A DNA stretch of 20,572 nt, from positions 1-20,572 of the forward strand of contig CAMCTC010000084.1 of NCBI GenBank assembly GCA_945878355.1. Direction: 5' to 3'. The notes beneath the pieces were generated by a model, which worked only from the letters and a program-made list of their open reading frames with translations, had not been told where the DNA came from and ran no database searches. Position 1 is the stretch's first letter. Every line of letters begins with the position of its first letter. A program made the position numbers and the translations under genes. The stretch is from Bordetella parapertussis. GTDB taxonomy: Bacteria > Pseudomonadota > Gammaproteobacteria > Burkholderiales > Burkholderiaceae_C. Positions 16,276 to 20,572 of this stretch are shown here, piece by piece.

Positions 16276-17223
16276 ATGCGCGACGCCGTCTCCGCCAAGC
16301 TTGAACCCGGTCCAGCGCCGTTCGGTCGGAGCGCGGCGCCGGCCAGTCTGCCCAGCTATGCGCTCTATGGCGAACATGGCCAGACAAAGGCCATCGACTG
16401 GCTGCACTGCGAGCGCATCGCCGAACGAAGCCAGCGCCACGACTGGGAGATTCGGCCGCACCGGCATGCGTCACTGTTTCAAATTCTGCACATCGAGCGC
16501 GGTGCCGCCCAGGCCTGGCTCGAAGCCGGCAACCAGGCGCTGCTTGGGCCTTGCGTGCTGCTGGTGCCCGCGTTGGTGCCGCATGGTTTCGTTTTCGCGC
16601 CCGACATCGAGGGCACGGTGGTCACGCTGCTCGAGCAGCACCTGCTGCGACTGCTGCAGCGCGCGCCGGCCTTGGCCGATCGGCTGGTGCAAACGCGATG
16701 GCTGGCCTGGCCTGCGGCCGACCCGCAAGGCCAGGCCCTGCATGATGCGGTGGCGCGCCTGCGCGAAGCATTCGCCCAAACCGCGCCCTGGCGCGACTTG
16801 GCGCTCGACGCCGCGCTGCTGCACCTGGCGGTGATGCTCGGCCGCTTGCTGCCTGACCGCGCGATGGCTGGTGATCCGGCCCCGGCGGGCAACTCGCGCG
16901 CGCTGGCCCATGTGAGGCGATTTCGTGACCTGGTCGAGTCCGGGTTCCGCCAACAACCTTCGCTGGCCACCATGGCAAGGACGATGGGTATCACGCCGAC
17001 CCAACTCAACCGGGTCTGCCACCAAGTGCTGGGCCATTCGGCGCTGGGCGTGTTGCACGGCCGATTGGTGCTCGAGGCGCAGCGTGACCTGGCCTACACC
17101 ACACAGAGCATCAAGCAGATCGGTCTTGGGCTGGGCTTTGCCGATGCAGGCTACTTCACCCGGTTCTTCCAACGCCTGACGGGGCACACGCCGACAGCCT
17201 GGCGCGCCATGGCGCTGCGCTAG
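16276..17223 (+). CDS. AraC-family transcriptional regulator, probable activator of pobA
   Basis: 315 residues from the ATG at 16276. The N-terminal half is a cupin-like effector domain (IRPHRHASLFQILHIERG, LLGPCVLLVPALVPHGFVF). The C-terminal 100 residues form the AraC double helix-turn-helix: VRRFRDLVESGFRQQPSLAT, MARTMGITPTQLNRVCHQ, then SIKQIGLGLGFADAGYFTRF and FQRLTGHTPTAWR. It is divergent from pobA across 98 bases, the arrangement of the PobC/PobR-type AraC activators that respond to 4-hydroxybenzoate. The start has no good ribosome binding site. Effector and target are inferred from position and family. Confidence 0.9.
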   Translation: MRDAVSAKLEPGPAPFGRSAAPASLPSYALYGEHGQTKAIDWLHCERIAERSQRHDWEIRPHRHASLFQILHIERGAAQAWLEAGNQALLGPCVLLVPALVPHGFVFAPDIEGTVVTLLEQHLLRLLQRAPALADRLVQTRWLAWPAADPQGQALHDAVARLREAFAQTAPWRDLALDAALLHLAVMLGRLLPDRAMAGDPAPAGNSRALAHVRRFRDLVESGFRQQPSLATMARTMGITPTQLNRVCHQVLGHSALGVLHGRLVLEAQRDLAYTTQSIKQIGLGLGFADAGYFTRFFQRLTGHTPTAWRAMALR

Positions 17224-17268
17224 CGGCTGTGCACAATCGAGGCGTTACAACCCGGGCGCGCAGCGCAG

Positions 17269-17592
17269 ATGATCTACAAGTTCAAATCCAAGGCTGGCGG
17301 TGACATCCTGATGCTCGGCCCCAACGGCGATGCGCTGCTGCGCGCGATCGGTCGCGACCCGGCAGCCAAAGGCATCATCGAGCCGCCCGCGATGGCCGCC
17401 GCGATCGCTGCCATCGAACAGGCTGTTGCGGTCGACGAGGCGGCACGCCGCGAGGCCGAGTCCGAAGCCGCAGCGCAGGGCCGAACCCTGCCGCCCCGAG
17501 ATGGGGTCAGCATTCGCCAGCGGATGTGGCCGATGGTCGACCTGCTCAAGCGTTCTGCTGCCGAAGAGGTGCCGGTGGTCTGGGGTGGCTGA
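17269..17592 (+). CDS. DUF1840 domain protein
   Basis: 107 residues, full family length. The opening MIYKFKSKAGGDILMLGPNG, then AIGRDPAAKGIIEPPAM, and the closing IRQRMWPMVDLLKRS are typical of DUF1840, a small betaproteobacterial family without known function. It is probably cytoplasmic. It starts 45 bases after the AraC gene and is followed after 54 bases by the YbhB-type gene. Confidence 0.88.
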   Translation: MIYKFKSKAGGDILMLGPNGDALLRAIGRDPAAKGIIEPPAMAAAIAAIEQAVAVDEAARREAESEAAAQGRTLPPRDGVSIRQRMWPMVDLLKRSAAEEVPVVWGG

Positions 17593-17633
17593 GCGCGCCT
17601 ACCGTCCGGTCCGGGCTCAGCCCGACATTTGTG

Positions 17634-17640
17634 CAGGAGA
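17634..17640 (+). promoter_or_regulatory. Ribosome binding site fixing the YbhB start
   Basis: AGGAGA lies about seven bases before the ATG at 17647, while the longer in-frame option at 17629 lacks one. Confidence 0.7.
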
Positions 17641-17646
17641 AATCGA

Positions 17647-18270
17647 ATGAAGTTATGGAGCGATGGCTGGGCCAACGGCGAGGCGATTCCCGAGCGCTAT
17701 GCTGCCGGCAGGTTGACCGAGGTCGGAGTCGATTTCGCCGACAACCTCAGCCCGCCGCTGGCCTGGAGCGAGTTGCCAGCCGGCACCCGCTCGCTGGTGC
17801 TGCTGTGCCAGGATTTCGACGTGCCGGGCGTCGCGGACGATGTCAACCAAACCGATCGCGAGTTGTCGGTCGACGCGCCCAGGGTCGATTTTTTCCACTG
17901 GGTGATGGTCGACCTGGCGCCGAGCCGCAGTGGTTTCGCAGCAGGTCAGTGGAGCGACGGCTTCACCCCGCGCGGCAAGCCCGGCCCGCAGGCCGATGGC
18001 GCGCGCCAGGGGCTGAACGACTACACCGGCTGGTTTGATGGCGACGCCGACAAACGCGGGCAGTACTTCGGCTACGACGGCCCGTTTCCACCTTTCAACG
18101 ATGCGCTGGTGCATCACTATGTGTTCACGCTCTACGCGCTCGACATCGCTAGGCTGCCGGTCGAGGGTAGCTTCACCGGCCCCCAGGTGCGCGACGCGCT
18201 GATCGACCATGTGCTGGACGCGGCCACGCTGTCTGGCACTTACACGCTGAACCGTCGACTGCGTGTCTGA
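17647..18270 (+). CDS. YbhB/YbcL family (PEBP, Raf kinase inhibitor-like) protein
   Basis: 207 residues. The phosphatidylethanolamine-binding fold is shown by LSPPLAWSELPAGTRSLVLL, the ligand-pocket motif CQDFDVPG, FFHWVMVDL, the GLNDYTGW stretch, GYDGPFPPFNDALVHHYVF and TLYALD. It is slightly longer than the usual 160-180 residues because of inserts around residues 60-75 and 130-145. No signal peptide is seen, so it is probably cytoplasmic. The function of bacterial PEBPs is mostly unknown. The next gene starts inside its 3' end (GTG at 18263), so the two are coupled. Confidence 0.9.
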   Translation: MKLWSDGWANGEAIPERYAAGRLTEVGVDFADNLSPPLAWSELPAGTRSLVLLCQDFDVPGVADDVNQTDRELSVDAPRVDFFHWVMVDLAPSRSGFAAGQWSDGFTPRGKPGPQADGARQGLNDYTGWFDGDADKRGQYFGYDGPFPPFNDALVHHYVFTLYALDIARLPVEGSFTGPQVRDALIDHVLDAATLSGTYTLNRRLRV

Positions 18271-18904
18271 AGCCACCCGCATCGTCGCGATTCGTCACGG
18301 CCAGACGGCCTGGAATGCCGAATTCAGGCTGCAAGGGCAGATCGACATCCCGCTCGACCGGGTCGGCCAGCGCCAGGCTGCCAGCTTGGCAGAAGCGCTG
18401 CGCGACGAAGGACTGAGCGCGGTGATTGCCAGCGACCTGGGCCGCGCGTGGCAGACCGCGCAGGCGCTGGCCGCGCCGCTGGGCTTGCCGCTGAGCGCCG
18501 ACCCTGGCCTGCGCGAGCGTTGTTTCGGCGTGCTCGAGGGCCAGACCCGGCAGCAGATCGACCAGCAATCGCCCGAACTTGCGCGGCGCTGGCACAGCCG
18601 TGATCCCGATTTCGCGCCAGAGGGCGCCGAGAGCCTGCGTGTCTTCTACGCCCGAACGATCGCCGCGGTCGAACGCCTGGTCGCGGCTCACGTCGGGCGA
18701 ACGATCGCGCTGGTCAGCCACGGTGGCGTGCTCGACTGCCTGTACCGCGCGGCAACCCGCACCGCGCTGGATGCGCCGCGCAGTTGGACCCTGGGCAACG
18801 CGGCGATCAACCGGCTGCTGCACACGCCGCAGGGTTTCACGCTGGTGGGCTGGGATGATGCGGGGCATTTGGAGGCCTTGGAGGGCGACGACATCCTGCC
18901 CTGA
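18263..18904 (+). CDS. Histidine phosphatase family protein (phosphoglycerate mutase-like)
   Basis: 213 residues from a GTG that overlaps the upstream gene by eight bases. The phosphohistidine motif IRHGQTAWN has His12, the acid region is LRERCFGVLEGQ, and the second catalytic histidine is in LVSHGG (His153). The size fits the GpmB/CobC-type phosphatases; the actual substrate (phosphoglycerate, nucleotide or cobalamin intermediates) cannot be decided. In betaproteobacteria it is usually a housekeeping gene. The GTG start is chosen because the conserved RIVAIRHG follows at once and no upstream option fits. Confidence 0.92.
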   Translation: MSEATRIVAIRHGQTAWNAEFRLQGQIDIPLDRVGQRQAASLAEALRDEGLSAVIASDLGRAWQTAQALAAPLGLPLSADPGLRERCFGVLEGQTRQQIDQQSPELARRWHSRDPDFAPEGAESLRVFYARTIAAVERLVAAHVGRTIALVSHGGVLDCLYRAATRTALDAPRSWTLGNAAINRLLHTPQGFTLVGWDDAGHLEALEGDDILP

Positions 18905-18975
18905 GCGTTGGGCGCTGACACCATCGGCAACATCTGGCGGCTCAGGTTCTCGTTCCTTGGGTCGATGACCCGCCC

Positions 18976-19392
18976 ATGATCCTCGGCGCCATCGTCCGCT
19001 CTCGCGGCGTCACCTTGATGGAATTGCTGGTGGTGCTGGTCGTCGCCGCGTTGTTGGCGGCCGTTGCGCTGCCTTCGTACTTGTCGATCCTGCGCAAGGG
19101 TCGACGCTCAGACGCGGTGGACGCCAGTGTTGCGGTACTGCAGGCGCAGGAACGCTACCGTGCCAACAACCTCAGCTACGCACCGACGCTGGCCGCGCTT
19201 GGCGAGGCGTCGACCTCGGCCGCAGGCCAGTACAGCTTGGCCTTGTCCGGGGCCAGCGGCGCGGGCTATGTATTGACCCTGTCAGCAGTCGCTGGCTCGG
19301 CGCAGGCCGGCGACACGGGCTGTACGGCGTTGACGGTAACCGTGAGCAACGGCAGCCCCTCTTACGCCCCTTCTACCTGCTGGAGCCGCTGA
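18976..19392 (+). CDS. pilE: Type IV pilin, PilE-like
   Basis: 138 residues. A short leader MILGAIVRSRG is followed by VTLMELLVVLVVAALLAAVA: the prepilin peptidase would cut after the glycine, giving an N-terminal V with Glu at +5 and a hydrophobic assembly helix. LPSYLSILRKGRRSDA and the body AQERYRANNLSYAPTLAAL are typical of PilE. Two cysteines near the end (TGCTAL and STCWSR) probably form the D-loop disulfide. The +1 residue is V rather than the common F. It is the first gene of the pilin group, and its stop shares one base with the fimT start. It could be a minor pilin rather than the major one. Confidence 0.88.
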   Translation: MILGAIVRSRGVTLMELLVVLVVAALLAAVALPSYLSILRKGRRSDAVDASVAVLQAQERYRANNLSYAPTLAALGEASTSAAGQYSLALSGASGAGYVLTLSAVAGSAQAGDTGCTALTVTVSNGSPSYAPSTCWSR

Positions 19393-19844
19393 TGCGCCGG
19401 CGCGGCTTCACCTTGGTCGAGCTGATGCTCGGTGTGGTGCTGGTCGGCATCCTGCTCGGCGTCGCGCTGCCGTCGTTTTTCAACCTGATGTCGCGCATGC
19501 GGCTGGAAGGCGTGATCAACGAACTCAGCGTCGACCTGCAGTACGCACGCAGCCAATCGATACGCGAGCGCGCGGCAGTGATGTTGACGACCGATGCAGT
19601 CGGTGGCACCTACAGCGTCACCAGCGCTGGCGCGACCCTGAAGACCGTTTCCTTGCCCGTCGGGGTGGCGCTGACATCGAACACGACAGTCAGCTTCGAC
19701 GCGCTGCGCGGCCTGGCGCAGGCCGTCACTTTCAGCGGCAGCATCGGCGGCAGTCCAGCCACACTGCAGGTCAAGGTCAACGCCGTTGGGCGTGTGCTGC
19801 TGTGCTCGACGTCCGGCAGCTTTTCGGGTTATCCGACATGCTGA
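19392..19844 (+). CDS. fimT: Minor pseudopilin FimT/GspH-like
   Basis: 150 residues. The prepilin leader MRRRG is followed by FTLVELMLGVVLVGILLGVA, with cleavage after Gly5 and Glu at +5. LPSFFNLMSRMRLEGVINEL and DLQYARSQSIRERAAVML match the GspH/FimT domain, which helps prime pilus assembly at the inner membrane. A pair of cysteines closes the protein (LLCSTS and YPTC). It overlaps pilE by one base and pilW by seven, so the genes form one operon. Confidence 0.9.
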   Translation: MRRRGFTLVELMLGVVLVGILLGVALPSFFNLMSRMRLEGVINELSVDLQYARSQSIRERAAVMLTTDAVGGTYSVTSAGATLKTVSLPVGVALTSNTTVSFDALRGLAQAVTFSGSIGGSPATLQVKVNAVGRVLLCSTSGSFSGYPTC

Positions 19845-20509
19845 TTCGTGCTTTGCGCCGCCGCGGCCTGTCGGTCGTCGAGCTGATGGTGGGCGTTGCG
19901 GTGGGCTTGGCGGTCGTGGCTGGTGCGCTGTCGCTGATGGCACGCAACCTGGCCGGATCTAGGCACTTGCTGGCCGAGACGCGCTTGAACCAGGACTTGC
20001 GCGCCGCCGTCGACGTCGTCGCCCGAGACCTTCGACGTGCCGGCTTCTGGGGCAATGCCGTCCAGGGCACGATCGCTGTGGCCAACGGCGCAACAGCAGT
20101 CCAGAACCCGTACGGCGCTGTCAGCAGCACCGCCGACAGTCTGGGCTACGGTTTTTCGCGTGACACGGTCGAGAACAACGTCCTCGATGACCAGGAGCAA
20201 TATGGATTTCGTCTGCGCAATGGCGTGCTGCAGATGCAGACCGAGAGCGGCTTGTGGCAGGACTTGACCGACGGCGGCAACATGACGGTGACGGTTTTTG
20301 CTGTCAGCCCGATCTTGACCACGCTGGCGCTGGGCAAGCTGTGTCCCAAGACCTGCGCTGCGGGCACGCCAAACTGCCCGACCACCACTGTTCGCAGCTT
20401 TGACATCACGCTGGCCGGGCGATCGACCCGTGACGCCAGCCTGCTGCGCAGCTTGGATGCGACGGTGCTGGTCCGCAACCACCTGTTGTCCGGGCAGTGC
20501 CCGAGCTAG
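19838..20509 (+). CDS. pilW: Type IV pilus minor pilin PilW
   Basis: 223 residues from the ATG at 19838, which overlaps the fimT stop by seven bases. The leader MLIRALRRRG is followed by LSVVELMVGVAVGLAVVAGA, with cleavage after Gly10 and Glu at +5. LNQDLRAAVDVVARDLRRAG and FWGN are hallmarks of PilW. Further on are YGFRLRNGVLQMQ and a cysteine-rich loop (LCPKTCAAGTPNC). It is short for PilW, which is often above 300 residues, but appears complete. No PilV lies between it and fimT. Confidence 0.9.
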   Translation: MLIRALRRRGLSVVELMVGVAVGLAVVAGALSLMARNLAGSRHLLAETRLNQDLRAAVDVVARDLRRAGFWGNAVQGTIAVANGATAVQNPYGAVSSTADSLGYGFSRDTVENNVLDDQEQYGFRLRNGVLQMQTESGLWQDLTDGGNMTVTVFAVSPILTTLALGKLCPKTCAAGTPNCPTTTVRSFDITLAGRSTRDASLLRSLDATVLVRNHLLSGQCPS

Positions 20510-20519
20510 AGCCGACCAG

Positions 20520-20572
20520 ATGCTCGTGGCGGCTCGAACTCGACGGCCATGTGAGCGTGGCATCGGCTCGCT
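20520..20572 (+). CDS. Start of a following gene, possibly pilX (cut by the window edge)
   Basis: An ATG eleven bases after the pilW stop opens a frame that runs off the right edge: MLVAARTRRPCERGIGS. Basic residues ending in ERG before an apolar start would fit the leader of a PilX-like minor pilin, which normally follows pilW. Only 17 residues are visible, so this rests on position. Confidence 0.4.
   Translation, partial: MLVAARTRRPCERGIGS

Overview
The window looks like the chromosome of a GC-rich betaproteobacterium, probably Burkholderiales (Rubrivivax/Leptothrix/Comamonadaceae-like). The reasons are the GC-rich codon use, a DUF1840 gene, a PobA flanked by a divergent AraC regulator, and a minor-pilin gene group. 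No rRNA, tRNA, CRISPR array or insertion sequence was found, and no gap between genes exceeds 300 bases. Genus assignment is inference. LEFT PART (1-6488): a decayed type I restriction-modification (RM) island, all on the + strand. In order it holds: a scrambled DUF1016/YhcG nuclease remnant entering from the left edge; an HsdM-tail remnant; an intact KilA-N gene; a second HsdM tail; an hsdS gene broken at a run of eight Gs between its two target-recognition domains (one G fewer restores a normal 415-residue HsdS); two N-terminally truncated RecG-like/HATPase_c_4 genes; a leftover HsdS tail; an intact class II Fic gene behind a very AT-rich leader; and an hsdR N-terminus with an in-frame TAG, fused in frame to the C-terminus of a YgjP-type metallopeptidase. 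Five gene junctions keep a 4-base ATGA/GTGA overlap. The 3' ends of hsdM and hsdS recur on both sides of the accessory genes. The HsdM catalytic core and the HsdR motor are missing, so the locus cannot be a complete RM system by itself. MIDDLE PART (6580-17223): catabolic and sensory genes. A Rieske oxygenase (-, TTG start) is divergent from an acyl-CoA ligase (+). Next come a PhnD-like periplasmic binding protein and a PAS sensor histidine kinase, probably a sensing pair. A COG3618 amidohydrolase (-) follows, converging on the kinase gene with a 25-base overlap. Then come a DUF3422 membrane protein and 4-hydroxybenzoate 3-monooxygenase pobA (both -), with a divergent AraC-family regulator (+) that probably controls pobA. 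RIGHT PART (17269-20572): a + strand run of DUF1840, a YbhB/PEBP protein and a histidine phosphatase, then type IV pilin genes pilE, fimT, pilW and the start of a further gene (pilX-like by position) cut by the window edge. The most interesting region is the left island, for its possible slippage switch in hsdS and its repeated hsd gene ends around cargo genes.
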